In this document: positions 42,761 through 52,050 of the stretch, piece by piece
How the letters are laid out: the number at the start of each line of letters is the position of its first letter
Numbering within the stretch: position 1 is the stretch's first letter
Origin: an uncultured Pseudoflavonifractor sp.
Lineage (GTDB): Bacteria; Bacillota; Clostridia; Oscillospirales; Oscillospiraceae
Direction: 5' to 3'
Length of the DNA: 64,000 nt
Assembly: GCA_904419835.1 (NCBI GenBank)
Contig: CAJFTA010000002.1
Coordinates: 5,204 to 69,203 of the forward strand
The notes under the pieces: model-generated
The model's input: the letters and a program-made list of their open reading frames with translations, nothing else
Told to the model about the DNA's origin: nothing
Database searches by the model: none
Made by a program: the position numbers and the translations under genes

Positions 42761-44002
42761 ATGGAGGAGAATCAGCAGCAGTTTTTACAGTGCCTCCGGG
42801 GGGCCCTGTTCCGCCGGGAGGCCGTCCGGTGGCCGGAGGGGGAGGCGGAGCGGGACGCCCTTCTGGCGCTGGCCGGGGAGCAGCACGTCCTCCCCCTGGT
42901 GCTGGACCGGCTGATCCCCGCCGCCCGTGCCGCCGGCGTGGACCAGGGGGCGCTGCGCCCCCTGCGGCAGCTTCTGCTCCAGAGCGCCGTGGGCCAGACC
43001 AGGCGCACCGGGAAGCTGGTGGAGCTGTGCGGCGCGCTGGAGGCGGAGGGGCTGCGCCCCCTGCTGGTGAAGGGACTGGCCTGCCGCCTGCTCTACCCCA
43101 ATCCGGATCTGCGCCCCTCCTCCGACGAGGACCTGCTGGCCCGGGACGGGGAGATGGAGGCCATCCACGGCGTGCTCACCCGCATGGGGATGGAGGCTGA
43201 GGAGGGCGGACCGCCGGGGCAGGCCCAGGTGGTGACCTATTGTGACCAGGAGAGCGGCCTGCGCATCGAGCTCCACAGGAGGCTCTTCGCGGAGGACGCA
43301 CAGGCCTACGGCGGCATGAACCGCTGCTTTGCCCGCGCCTTTGAGCGGGGCGTGCTGCTGGAGGGGGCCGGCGGGCCGGTGTGGACCATGGGGCCGGACG
43401 ACCACCTGCTCTACCTCATCTGCCACAGCTTCAAGCACTTTCTTCACTCCGGCTTCGGCGTCCGCCAGGTGTGCGACATCTGCCTGGCCGCCGCCGCGTG
43501 GGGGGACCGGATTGCGTGGGACGCCCTCTTTGACGCGCTGAAGCCCTTCCGGGCGGACTGCTTCGCCCGCAACCTGTTTGCCATCGGCGCGGAGTATCTG
43601 GGCTTTGCAGGGCTGTGGCCCGAGCCCATGGCGGCGGCCCTGGCCGCCCGGGGAGAGACGGACTGCCTTCCGCTGCTGGAGGACCTGCTCACTGCCGGCG
43701 TGTACGGCAGCAGCTCCGACGTGCGGCTCCACAGCAGCCGCATCACCCTCAACGCGGTGGCGGCAGAGGGGGAGCAGCGGCTGGGCCGGTCGGTGCTGCG
43801 GACGGTGTTCCCCTCCGCCCGGGAGCTGGAGGGGCGGTATCCCTATTTAAAGGATAAGCCCTGGCTGCTGCCGGGGGCCTGGGTCCAGCGGCTGGCACGC
43901 TACGCCGGGGAAAACCGGGGCCGGGCGGGCGCGGCCCGGGAGAGCGTGGCCATCGGCGAGCGGCGTGTGGCGCTGCTGAAGAAGTACGGGGTGATCCCAT
44001 GA
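42761..44002 (+). CDS. Nucleotidyltransferase-family protein (NTP_transf_5-like)
   Basis: 413 residues. The segment LVKGLACRLLYPNPDLRPSS followed by DEDLL (about residues 105-129) carries the Asp pair typical of the uncharacterised nucleotidyltransferase family PF14907, with a later helical part. Homologues recur in RiPP clusters with HPr-kinase-like proteins and PqqD-like proteins, including the paeninodin lasso clusters, where they may extend the phosphate added by the kinase. The stop overlaps the next gene by 4 bp. Confidence 0.75.
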   Translation: MEENQQQFLQCLRGALFRREAVRWPEGEAERDALLALAGEQHVLPLVLDRLIPAARAAGVDQGALRPLRQLLLQSAVGQTRRTGKLVELCGALEAEGLRPLLVKGLACRLLYPNPDLRPSSDEDLLARDGEMEAIHGVLTRMGMEAEEGGPPGQAQVVTYCDQESGLRIELHRRLFAEDAQAYGGMNRCFARAFERGVLLEGAGGPVWTMGPDDHLLYLICHSFKHFLHSGFGVRQVCDICLAAAAWGDRIAWDALFDALKPFRADCFARNLFAIGAEYLGFAGLWPEPMAAALAARGETDCLPLLEDLLTAGVYGSSSDVRLHSSRITLNAVAAEGEQRLGRSVLRTVFPSARELEGRYPYLKDKPWLLPGAWVQRLARYAGENRGRAGAARESVAIGERRVALLKKYGVIP

Positions 44003-44472
44003 GCGGCGGGCGGCAGCTGCTGGACAGCGGACAGGTGGAGGAGCGGCTGGCGCCGCTGCTCCGGGCCGGGGCGGAGGTGCCCCTGGTGGTGACGGGGAGC
44101 AGCATGGTCCCCTTCCTGCGGGACCGGCGGGACACCGTATACCTCAAATCGCCCGAATATGCGCCCATCCGGACAGGGGACATCCTCTTTTTCCGGCGGG
44201 AGAGCGGACAGTGGATTCTCCACCGGCTGCACCATTTCACGCCGGACGGCCTGATGGTCATCAACGGCGATGGTCAGACCTGGTTTGAGACCATCCGACC
44301 CGGCCAGGTGCTGGGCGTGGCGGTAAAGATCAGCCGGGACGGTGGGGCGCCCTTCCCCGCCCGCCGGTGGGACTGGGCGCTGCTGCGCCGGGTGTGGAAG
44401 CTGCTGCTGCCGGTCCGGCCGGCGCTGCTGCGGTGCATCGGGCGGATGAGCCGGCTGAGACACAGAAAATAA
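43999..44472 (+). CDS. S24/S26-family peptidase-like protein
   Basis: 157 residues. GSSMVPFLRDRRDTVYL (about 34-50) contains the nucleophile serine motif of signal-peptidase/LexA-fold proteins, and LHRLHHF plus INGDGQ follow as in S26 proteins. There is no clear membrane anchor, which is unusual for a signal peptidase. In its context it may release a leader from the modified peptide. It starts inside the preceding gene (ATGA overlap) and ends 19 bp before the sugar transferase. Confidence 0.75.
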   Translation: MSGGRQLLDSGQVEERLAPLLRAGAEVPLVVTGSSMVPFLRDRRDTVYLKSPEYAPIRTGDILFFRRESGQWILHRLHHFTPDGLMVINGDGQTWFETIRPGQVLGVAVKISRDGGAPFPARRWDWALLRRVWKLLLPVRPALLRCIGRMSRLRHRK

Positions 44473-44491
44473 GCGGTATGGAGAGATAGAG

Positions 44492-45178
44492 ATGCGGAGC
44501 GCGGCGACTGAAGCGGAAAAAACGGCCTTTTGGCCCCTGACCGGGCGGCAGAAGGTCTATCTCAAGGTGAAATTCGTGGTGGACTGGCTGCTGGCGCTGG
44601 CGGCGCTGGTGGTGCTCTCCCCGGTGTTTGGGGTGATTGTGCTGGCCATCAAGCGGGAGGACGGCGGCCCGGTGTTTTTCACCCAGAAGCGGGTGGCCCG
44701 GGGCGGCGCCTATTTTCCCATCTACAAGTTCCGCACCATGCGGCTGGACACCCCCCACGACATGCCCACCCATCTTCTAAAGGACCCGGAGCAGTACATC
44801 ACCAGGGTGGGCCGGTTTCTGCGCCGCACCTCCCTGGACGAGCTGCCCCAGCTGTGGAACATTATCCGGGGGGAGCTGGCGGTATCCGGCCCACGGCCCG
44901 CCCTGTGGAACCAGGATGACCTCATCGCCCTGCGGGAGGAATACGGCGTGCAGCAGATCCGGCCCGGCATCACGGGCTGGGCCCAGATCCACGGGCGGGA
45001 CGAGCTGGAGATTGACAAAAAGGCCGCGCTGGACGCCTATTATCTCCGGCATCTGGGACCTGTGATTGACCTGAAGTGCTTTTTCGGAACGTTTCTGGCC
45101 GTGTTCCGGCAGGACGGCGTTGTGGAGGGCGGCACAGGCGCGATGAAGGAAGGAAACGGAGAGACCCCGAAGGCATGA
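44492..45178 (+). CDS. Initiating sugar-phosphate transferase (undecaprenyl-linked)
   Basis: 228 residues of the bacterial sugar transferase family. A single N-terminal membrane segment (about 30-52) is followed by FTQKRVARGG, FPIYKFRTM, RRTSLDELPQLWN and the late RPGITGWAQIHGRDEL. It transfers a sugar phosphate to undecaprenyl phosphate as the first step of polysaccharide or glycan assembly. GGAGAG lies upstream. It follows the peptide-locus genes without a terminator and overlaps the glycosyltransferase start by 4 bp. Confidence 0.93.
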   Translation: MRSAATEAEKTAFWPLTGRQKVYLKVKFVVDWLLALAALVVLSPVFGVIVLAIKREDGGPVFFTQKRVARGGAYFPIYKFRTMRLDTPHDMPTHLLKDPEQYITRVGRFLRRTSLDELPQLWNIIRGELAVSGPRPALWNQDDLIALREEYGVQQIRPGITGWAQIHGRDELEIDKKAALDAYYLRHLGPVIDLKCFFGTFLAVFRQDGVVEGGTGAMKEGNGETPKA

Positions 45179-46266
45179 AGATACTGATCATAACCAACCA
45201 CTCCTATATGTTCTGGCAGTTCCGCCGGGAGCTGACCGCCGCATTGCTGAAGGACCACCAGGTGGTGCTCAGCACGCCCTTTGTGGGGCACCAGGAGGAC
45301 CTGGAGGCCATGGGCTGCCGCTGCATCGAGACGGCGGTGGACCGGCGGGGTATCAATCCGGCCACGGATTTGAAGCTGTTTTCCGTCTACCGCAGGCTGA
45401 TCCGGCAGGAGAGGCCGGATCTGGTGATTACATACTCCATCAAGCCCAATATCTACGGCGGCTTGGCCAGCCGACTGGCCGGCGTGCCCTACTGCGCCAA
45501 TGTCCAGGGGCTGGGCACCGCCTTCCAGAAGAAGGGCCTGGCGGCCCTGGTGACCGCCATGTACCGCGCCGCCCTTGGAAAAGCCCGGCGGGTGTTCTTT
45601 GAGAACGAGGGCAACGCCGCCCTGTTCCGGGAGAAAAAGATTGTTCCGGCGCAGCGGCAGACGGTGCTGCCCGGCGCGGGGGTGGATCTGGCCTGCTACA
45701 CGCCGGAGCCCCGCCCGGAGGACGGACAGGTCCGGTTCCTGTTTGTGGGCCGGATCATGAGGGAAAAGGGCGTGGACGAGCTGTTCTGGGCCGCCCGGCG
45801 GCTGAAGGAGGAGTACGGCGAGGGCGTCGCCTTCGACGTGGTGGGCTTTTTTGAGGACGCGTACAGGCAGACCGTGGAGGAGCTGGCGGCGGAGCACATC
45901 CTCACCTTCCACGGCTTCCAGCAGGATGTGCGGCCCTTTTACGCCACCGCCGACTGCGTGGTGCTGCCCTCTTACCACGAGGGCATGTCCAACGTGCTGC
46001 TGGAGGGGGCGGCCTCCGGCCGGGCCCTGGTGACCAGCGACATTCCCGGCTGCCGGGAGGCGGTGGAGGACGGTGTCACCGGCTTCCTCTGCCCCGCGGG
46101 GGACCGGGAGGCCCTGCTGGACCGGCTGCGCCGGTTTGCATCCTGTCCGCCGGAGAAGCGCGCGGCCATGGGCCGGGCGGGCCGGGCCCTGATGGAGCGC
46201 CGCTTCCGCAAGGAGGACGTGGTGAACAAAACCATTGCCGCTCTGCTGGAGGAGAAACCATGCTGA
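45175..46266 (+). CDS. Glycosyltransferase family 4
   Basis: 363 residues in a GT-B fold. The C-terminal donor-binding region contains PSYHEGMSNVLLEGAASGRA, the family 4 signature with the EGMSNVLLEG loop. Adds a sugar to the lipid-linked intermediate made by the preceding sugar transferase. The start at 45175 overlaps the upstream stop (ATGA) and excludes the longer open frame. It is the only clear glycosyltransferase of this locus in the window. Confidence 0.92.
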   Translation: MKILIITNHSYMFWQFRRELTAALLKDHQVVLSTPFVGHQEDLEAMGCRCIETAVDRRGINPATDLKLFSVYRRLIRQERPDLVITYSIKPNIYGGLASRLAGVPYCANVQGLGTAFQKKGLAALVTAMYRAALGKARRVFFENEGNAALFREKKIVPAQRQTVLPGAGVDLACYTPEPRPEDGQVRFLFVGRIMREKGVDELFWAARRLKEEYGEGVAFDVVGFFEDAYRQTVEELAAEHILTFHGFQQDVRPFYATADCVVLPSYHEGMSNVLLEGAASGRALVTSDIPGCREAVEDGVTGFLCPAGDREALLDRLRRFASCPPEKRAAMGRAGRALMERRFRKEDVVNKTIAALLEEKPC

Positions 46267-47375
46267 ATCTGCTGCTCGTCATGGCGGTCTCGGTGGCCCT
46301 GGCCTACGGCTCCCAAAAGATGAATCCCTCCGGATTGGATCAACGGGGAAGGGTTTACTGGGATGTATGCCTGGTGCTCATGGCGGTGGTCATGACCATG
46401 TTTGTGGGCCTGAGAACCGGCTACAACGACACACAGGCCTATATCACCGGATTTCAGAACGCCGAATCGGTGGCCGCCTTCCTGGCCGACCCGGACAACC
46501 TGGATATCCTCCACAACCCGCTCTTTTACTTTATCACCTGCCTGTTCCGCCAGCTGACGGACAATTACCACCTGTATCTGATGGCCTTCGCCGTGTTCAA
46601 TACGGTGCTGTTTGTCCGCTTCCTGCGGCGGTACGCCCCGGAGGGCGGCTTTGCCTTTGTGGTGTTTCTCTATTTTGCCATCGGCGTGTTCACCTTCTCC
46701 ATGGCGGCCCTGAAGCAGATCACGGCCTCCGCAGTGCTGACGCTGGCCATTCCCGCCCTTGTGGATAAGAAGTGGGGACGGTACTATCTGCTGGTGGTGA
46801 TTGCAGGATTGCTCCACACCTACGCCTTTATCTTCGCTTTCCTTCCCCTGCTGTCGGGGAAGCCCTGGGGCTGGAAGACCCTGCTTCTGCTGGCGGGAAC
46901 CCTGGCGGTCATGCTGACCTTTGAGGACACCATCGGCACCCTGCTGGAATACGCCGACTCCATGGGCAAGCACGTGGCGGAGTACGAGGTGTTTGACGGC
47001 AACCAGATGAACCCCTTCCGGGTGGCGGTGTTCGCGGTGGTGCCGGTGCTGTCCCTGGTGTTCCGGCCGTGGCTGGCGCCGGAGGAGGACCGGGAGAAGT
47101 GCATTCTGCTCAACATGAGCATCGTCAGCCTGATGTTCATGCTGCTGGCCATGATGAACGGCGCCAATATGTTCGGCCGCCTGGCCCGGTATTTCGTGCT
47201 GGGCTCGGTGTGCACCCTGCCCTGGATTCTGGACCGGGTCTTCAACGCCCGCTCCGCCCGGCTCATAAAGCTGCTGGCCGCGGTGAGCTTCCTGGGGTTT
47301 TTCCTGTACGACAACCAGGGATTCAGCCAGGCGTATCACGCCATCAGCCTGACCGGCTTTATCTTCGGGCGGTAG
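46260..47375 (+). CDS. EpsG-family polysaccharide polymerase-like membrane protein
   Basis: 371 residues with about ten hydrophobic segments and the EpsG/Wzy-type early motif FVGLRTGYNDTQAYITGF (about residues 41-58). Likely polymerises repeat units at the outer face of the membrane. Its start lies inside the end of the glycosyltransferase gene (7-bp overlap). No flippase gene follows in this window. Confidence 0.85.
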   Translation: MLNLLLVMAVSVALAYGSQKMNPSGLDQRGRVYWDVCLVLMAVVMTMFVGLRTGYNDTQAYITGFQNAESVAAFLADPDNLDILHNPLFYFITCLFRQLTDNYHLYLMAFAVFNTVLFVRFLRRYAPEGGFAFVVFLYFAIGVFTFSMAALKQITASAVLTLAIPALVDKKWGRYYLLVVIAGLLHTYAFIFAFLPLLSGKPWGWKTLLLLAGTLAVMLTFEDTIGTLLEYADSMGKHVAEYEVFDGNQMNPFRVAVFAVVPVLSLVFRPWLAPEEDREKCILLNMSIVSLMFMLLAMMNGANMFGRLARYFVLGSVCTLPWILDRVFNARSARLIKLLAAVSFLGFFLYDNQGFSQAYHAISLTGFIFGR

Positions 47376-47454
47376 AAGGCGGATTGCGGCGCGGCAGGCC
47401 GGGAAAAGACTGGAGAAAAGGGAGAATATTTCCCCGGATGTATGCCTGGTTTAT

Positions 47455-47483
47455 TTGACTTCCAGGAAAAAATGAGATAAAAT
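47455..47483 (+). promoter_or_regulatory. Promoter of the second part of the polysaccharide locus
   Basis: TTGACT (47455-47460), 17-bp spacer, TAAAAT (47478-47483), 37 bp before the start codon of the dehydratase gene. Confidence 0.75.
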
Positions 47484-47520
47484 GGAACGAATAAAGTCGG
47501 GTATGGGAGAGAAGAGAGAT

Positions 47521-49479
47521 ATGAACATGGCGCGTATTCGCGGGTGGATTGTGCTGGCAATGGATGTGCTCACCATCTTTGTGTGCAATATCCTGATGTT
47601 TTTGCCCGCCTATCTGAGGAATGATATCCGCCTGATCAATCTGATTCTGCATATCGGGTTCCTGACGGCCTGCGCGCTGGTGTTTCAGGTTGTATTCAAA
47701 ACCTATGAGAGCCTGTGGCGCTATGCGGAGAGCCGGGAGTACCTCTGCCTGCTCAGCGGGCTGGCGGCGGGCTTTGTGCTCTACGCGGGGCTGAACCTGC
47801 TGATGGGCGCCCAGCGGATATGGATTGTGTCCGCGTTCTTTGGAACGGTAATCGCCCTGGTCGTCATGCTGGCCTACCGCTTTGCCTACCGCATGCTCCG
47901 GTTCCGCCTGGCGGGCGCCCCCGGCAAGGGCAAGCGGCAGGTGGCCATTATCGGCACCGGCACCGCGGGCGTATCCCTGCTCTATGAGCTGATGCACAAC
48001 ACAGGGGGGAATTACGCCCCCTACTGCCTGCTGGACGACGCCTCCGACAAAATCGGAAAGGTGGTCCAGGGCGTGCCGGTCAAGGGCCCCATCAACGACC
48101 TGTGCGCCATTTTACAGGATACGCCGGTGACGGAGATTATTCTGGCCATCCCCAGCCTGACGGCAGCGCGGAAGGCGGAGATTCTGGAGCTGTGCTCCAA
48201 GACCAAGTGCCGCCTCCACATCCTGTCCGACCCCATCAAGCAGCTGGAGGGCAACGCAGGCTCCATCATGGCCTCCAACGTCCGCGAGGTGGAGATTGAG
48301 GACCTGCTGGGCCGGGACCCCGTCCAGCTGGACAAGGCCAGCGTGCGGGCCTTCCTGGCGGGGAAGCGGGTGCTGGTGACCGGCGGCGGCGGCTCCATCG
48401 GCTCGGAGCTGTGCCGCCAGATTGCGGAATGCGGGCCCGCCCGGCTGATTGCGGTGGACATTTCGGAGAATTCGGTCTATGATTTACAGCAGGAGCTGCG
48501 CCACAAGTTCCAGAACAGGCTGGACTTTGTGGTGGAAATCGCGTCGGTGCGGGACCGGGAGAAGATGGACAAGCTGTTTGGCCTCTATCAGCCCCAGGTG
48601 GTGTTCCATGCGGCAGCCCACAAGCATGTGCCGCTGATGGAGCAGTGTCCGGAGGAGGCCATCAAGAACAACGTGTTCGGTACATACAATACCGCCCTGG
48701 CCGCCCGGAAGCACAAGGCGGAGGCCTTTGTGCTTATCTCCACCGACAAGGCGGTCAACCCCACCAACATCATGGGCGCCACCAAGTACCTGTGCGAGCA
48801 GGTGCTCCAGGGGCTGCGGGAGAACGCGGAGACCAAGTTTGCCGCGGTGCGGTTCGGCAACGTGCTGGGCTCCAACGGCTCGGTGATCCCCCTGTTCAAG
48901 AAGCAGATTGCCTACGGCGGCCCGGTGACCATCACCGACAAACGGATCATCCGGTATTTCATGACCATCCCGGAGGCGGTGCAGCTGGTGCTGGAGGCCG
49001 GCTCCCTGGCCCAGAGCGGCGAGGTGTTCGTGCTGGACATGGGCAAGCCGGTGCGGATTCTGGAGCTGGCGGAGAATCTGATCCGCCTGTCCGGCCTGAC
49101 GCCCTATCAGGACATTCAGATTGAGGAGATCGGCCTGCGTCCCGGCGAGAAGCTGTACGAGGAGCTGCTGACCAGGTCGGCCGACCTGTCCAGAACAGAG
49201 AACGACAAGATTTTTGTGGAGTTTAAGCCCGTTATCCCTGAGGCGGCGCTGGAGCGCCGTCTGGCGGAGCTGTCCGACGTGCTGGAGCATGGCCGGCGGG
49301 CGGATATCTTCCAGACACTCCACCGCCTGGTGCCCACCTTCCACGACCCGGAGGAGGTCAACCGGGCGGCGCTGAGCCGCATGGCGGAGGCGGCCCCGGC
49401 GGAGGATACGGAGGGAGAGGAAGAGGCGGAGACGGAGCCCCGCCCTTTTGAGCTGGGCATACTGCGGCACATTGGCTGA
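47521..49479 (+). CDS. CapD/FlaA1-like nucleoside-diphosphate-sugar 4,6-dehydratase
   Basis: 652 residues: four N-terminal membrane helices, a Rossmann-like CoA-binding-type region (IIGTGTAGVSLLYEL, about 143-157), and a C-terminal extended short-chain dehydrogenase domain. GGGGSIGSELCRQ binds the cofactor and a TDKAVNPTN block follows as in CapD/PglF/WbpM-type dehydratases that act on UDP-N-acetylglucosamine. The ATG at 47521 is chosen because GGGAGAG precedes it. It supplies a modified amino sugar for the polysaccharide. Confidence 0.93.
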   Translation: MNMARIRGWIVLAMDVLTIFVCNILMFLPAYLRNDIRLINLILHIGFLTACALVFQVVFKTYESLWRYAESREYLCLLSGLAAGFVLYAGLNLLMGAQRIWIVSAFFGTVIALVVMLAYRFAYRMLRFRLAGAPGKGKRQVAIIGTGTAGVSLLYELMHNTGGNYAPYCLLDDASDKIGKVVQGVPVKGPINDLCAILQDTPVTEIILAIPSLTAARKAEILELCSKTKCRLHILSDPIKQLEGNAGSIMASNVREVEIEDLLGRDPVQLDKASVRAFLAGKRVLVTGGGGSIGSELCRQIAECGPARLIAVDISENSVYDLQQELRHKFQNRLDFVVEIASVRDREKMDKLFGLYQPQVVFHAAAHKHVPLMEQCPEEAIKNNVFGTYNTALAARKHKAEAFVLISTDKAVNPTNIMGATKYLCEQVLQGLRENAETKFAAVRFGNVLGSNGSVIPLFKKQIAYGGPVTITDKRIIRYFMTIPEAVQLVLEAGSLAQSGEVFVLDMGKPVRILELAENLIRLSGLTPYQDIQIEEIGLRPGEKLYEELLTRSADLSRTENDKIFVEFKPVIPEAALERRLAELSDVLEHGRRADIFQTLHRLVPTFHDPEEVNRAALSRMAEAAPAEDTEGEEEAETEPRPFELGILRHIG

Positions 49480-49498
49480 GGAACAAAGGAGAACCAAG

Positions 49499-50317
49499 AT
49501 GAAAAAAGCAGGAAAAATTGCCCTGGCGGTGGCGGGCGTGGTCCTGGTGGCCGGAGCCGTTACCGTGGCGGTGCAGTGGAACAACATCAAGGCCGTGGCC
49601 TATATGATGACCATGGACACCGGCACCCTGAGCCAGCGGGCGGAGGAGAACCGCAAGACGCTGGACAAGGCCATGGAGGACTACCAGATTCCCTCCTATA
49701 CCTTCTCGGAGGAGGAGATGAGCCAGCTGGCCAGCGGCGAGCTGAGTGAGGAGGAGGCCGCGGCCCGCATCCTGGGAGAGAACGGCGGCACTACGGCCGA
49801 GCCGGAGCCGTCCCAGAGCGGAGCGCCCAGCCAGGAACCGTCCCCCAGTCAGAGCACGCCGCCCAGCCAGGAACCGTCCCCCAGTCAGAGCACGCCGCCC
49901 AGCCAGAGCCCGTCCGCCAGTCAGAGCGCCCAGCCCGCCCAGAGCGCGGACCAGGGCGGAGAGACATCCGCCCAGGATGCCGAGGCGGAGCTGCGGCAGC
50001 TGGTGGCCACCATGTATGTGCTCCAGGCCACCTATGAGGGCAAGCTGGAGGCCATTGTGCAGGAGGCCATCGACGAATACACAGCCGGTGAGCACACCTC
50101 GGAGAACCGCACCAGAATTGTGTACAGCAAGTACGACGCCCTCACCAAGCTGGAGCAGGAGTGCGACCAGAAGGTGGCGGACGTTGTGAGCCGGATGCGG
50201 GAGCTGCTGAAGGCAACCGGACAGAGCGAGAGCCTGGCCGACGAGGTGCAGCGGACCTATGAAGAGGAGAAGAGCCTGAAGAAGGCCTACTATATCCGGG
50301 AGTTCCAGGAGGGCTGA
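49499..50317 (+). CDS. Exported protein with Pro/Ser/Gln repeats
   Basis: 272 residues: an N-terminal membrane anchor (about 4-26), an acidic helical part, a Pro/Ser/Gln-rich linker (about 103-150) made of 36-bp DNA repeats, and a helical Glu/Lys-rich C-terminal domain that may form a coiled coil. AAAGGAG precedes the ATG. No family recognised. Its place between the dehydratase and the CpsB phosphatase suggests an envelope role linked to the polysaccharide. Confidence 0.75.
   Translation: MKKAGKIALAVAGVVLVAGAVTVAVQWNNIKAVAYMMTMDTGTLSQRAEENRKTLDKAMEDYQIPSYTFSEEEMSQLASGELSEEEAAARILGENGGTTAEPEPSQSGAPSQEPSPSQSTPPSQEPSPSQSTPPSQSPSASQSAQPAQSADQGGETSAQDAEAELRQLVATMYVLQATYEGKLEAIVQEAIDEYTAGEHTSENRTRIVYSKYDALTKLEQECDQKVADVVSRMRELLKATGQSESLADEVQRTYEEEKSLKKAYYIREFQEG
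49826..49897 (+). repeat. Two perfect 36-bp tandem repeats with a diverged third copy
   Basis: Units 49826-49861 and 49862-49897 are identical; a partial third copy follows to about 49930. In frame, coding PSQEPSPSQSTP. Confidence 0.9.
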
Positions 50318-50335
50318 GACAGGGAGGGAGAGCGC

Positions 50336-51097
50336 ATGGTGGATCTGCACTGTCATATCCTGCCCGGCGTGGACGACGGCGCGGCCTCCCTGGCGGAGAG
50401 CCTGGCCATGGCCAGGCTGGCTGTGGACAGCGGCGTGCGCGCCATTGCGGCAACGCCCCACTGCGACCCGGAGAGCGGGTTTGACAACTACCGCTCCCGG
50501 GACCTGGCCCAGCGGTTTCTCCAGCTGGAGCAGGCGGTACAGAAGGCGAAGCTGCCCCTGCGGATTCACGCGGGGATGGAGGTCTTTGTGACCCCCTCCA
50601 CCCCCCGCCTGCTGCGGGAGGGGCGGCTCCTGACCCTGGGGGGCAGCGGGTACCTGCTGGCGGAATTTGACTTCCAGTGCGGCCCCGCCTTTGCCGAGCG
50701 CATGCTCTCCGCCCTGCGGCAGGAGGGGGTGCGGCCGGTGGTGGCCCACCCGGAGCGCTACCGCTTTGTCCAGCGGGACCCGGAGCGGCTCTTCCGCTGG
50801 CTGGAGGAGGGGTATGTCCTCCAGCTCAACAAGGGCAGCTTCTTCGGCCGCTTCGGCGAAGGGGCGGCCAGGACCGCCCACTGGTGCCTGCGGGAGGGGT
50901 GCGTCCACCTCATCGGCAGCGACGCCCACAGCCCCTACCAGCGTACCACCCGCCTGTCCGACATCCATGAGTACATCAGCGGCGCGGCCTCCCAGGGGCT
51001 GGCCGACCTGCTGCTGAGGGACAACCCAGGCCGCATCCTGGCCGACCAGCCGGTGGTGTCGCCGGAGCCCATATTTGACGGGTTTGGCGGGTATTGA
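50336..51097 (+). CDS. CpsB/YwqE-type PHP-fold tyrosine-protein phosphatase
   Basis: 253 residues of the polymerase-and-histidinol-phosphatase fold. Metal motifs are DLHCHILPGVDDG (about 2-14), ATPHCD near residue 40, AHPERY near 135 and GSDAHSP near 196. It removes phosphate from the tyrosine autokinases that control capsule chain length. AGGGAGGGAG precedes the ATG. It lies upstream of two tyrosine autokinase genes, the expected partner set. Confidence 0.92.
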   Translation: MVDLHCHILPGVDDGAASLAESLAMARLAVDSGVRAIAATPHCDPESGFDNYRSRDLAQRFLQLEQAVQKAKLPLRIHAGMEVFVTPSTPRLLREGRLLTLGGSGYLLAEFDFQCGPAFAERMLSALRQEGVRPVVAHPERYRFVQRDPERLFRWLEEGYVLQLNKGSFFGRFGEGAARTAHWCLREGCVHLIGSDAHSPYQRTTRLSDIHEYISGAASQGLADLLLRDNPGRILADQPVVSPEPIFDGFGGY

Positions 51098-51219
51098 GGG
51101 TGGAGCACTGGTTCAGTTTGATTCCAAATTGTATATTTAATTGAGAAAATACAAAATGGAGTGAGCGAACCGCCGCCGGAGCGGCAAAACAGCAGCCATG
51201 AAGTTAGCGAGGAGATACC

Positions 51220-52026
51220 ATGAGGAAGCTTCATTTCATCATCGCCGCGCTCCTGCTTGTGAGCGCGGCGGGTTTTGTCTGGACGGAGGTCCGGCAGCGG
51301 AGCGCCGCAGACCAGACGCTGCCCGTCATCGAGTGCCCGGATACTCCCCTGGTGATCCAAGTGGGGGAGAGCAGCGAGGAGGTCCTGCTGGAGGGCGTGA
51401 CCGCCTGGGATGAGAAGGACGGCGACCTGACGGCTCAGGTTATGGTGGAGGGCATCGAAAAGAGCATCCAGGACAACGAGACCACCGTGACCTACGCCGT
51501 GGTGGACAGCGACAGCCACGTGGCCAAGCTGACCCGGACGGTCCGCTATACCGACTACACGCCGCCCAGATTCGGCCTGAGCATGGAGCTGCGCTACGAG
51601 CTGGGGGAGCCGGTGGTCATCCGGGACCGGCTGACCGCCTGGGACGTGATCGACGGGGATCTGTCCGCCCAGGTGAAGGCCACCAGCACCGGCCTGGACG
51701 CCCTGGCGGAGGGCCGCTATCCGGTCACCTTTGAGGTGACCAACAGCATGGGGGACACCAGCACCTGGACGGCGGAGATCCGCATCCAGAACCGGGAGGC
51801 GGGGGAGCCCTATCTGCTGCTGAAGCAGTATCTGGTCTACCTGGAGGCCGGGGACAGCTTCCAGCCCATGGACTACTTTGAAGAGGTCATCGGCGGCGAC
51901 GCGGCCAACGTGACGGTGGACTCCAACGTGGACACCAGGACGCCGGGCAGCTATCAGGTGACCTATTCCTGCGTCGGGACCACCGGCGTGACGGGGACCA
52001 CCGAGCTCTTTGTGGTGGTAGAGTAA
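51220..52026 (+). CDS. Secreted protein with Ig-like (DUF5011-type) domains
   Basis: 268 residues: a signal anchor (about 5-22) and three Ig-like domains recognisable by repeated WDEKDGDLTAQV and WDVIDGDLSAQV motifs (near 68 and 142). Found with capsule genes in related bacteria as an envelope protein of unknown function. The ATG follows GAGGAG. Likely co-transcribed with the kinase genes, which begin 24 bp later. Confidence 0.8.
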   Translation: MRKLHFIIAALLLVSAAGFVWTEVRQRSAADQTLPVIECPDTPLVIQVGESSEEVLLEGVTAWDEKDGDLTAQVMVEGIEKSIQDNETTVTYAVVDSDSHVAKLTRTVRYTDYTPPRFGLSMELRYELGEPVVIRDRLTAWDVIDGDLSAQVKATSTGLDALAEGRYPVTFEVTNSMGDTSTWTAEIRIQNREAGEPYLLLKQYLVYLEAGDSFQPMDYFEEVIGGDAANVTVDSNVDTRTPGSYQVTYSCVGTTGVTGTTELFVVVE

Positions 52027-52050
52027 GGCCGGAACGGAGGAGCCGAAGCA

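Noticed and set aside
49826..49897. CRISPR-like 36-bp repeats
   Set aside because: The two units are directly adjacent without spacers and code a Ser/Pro linker in a real gene.
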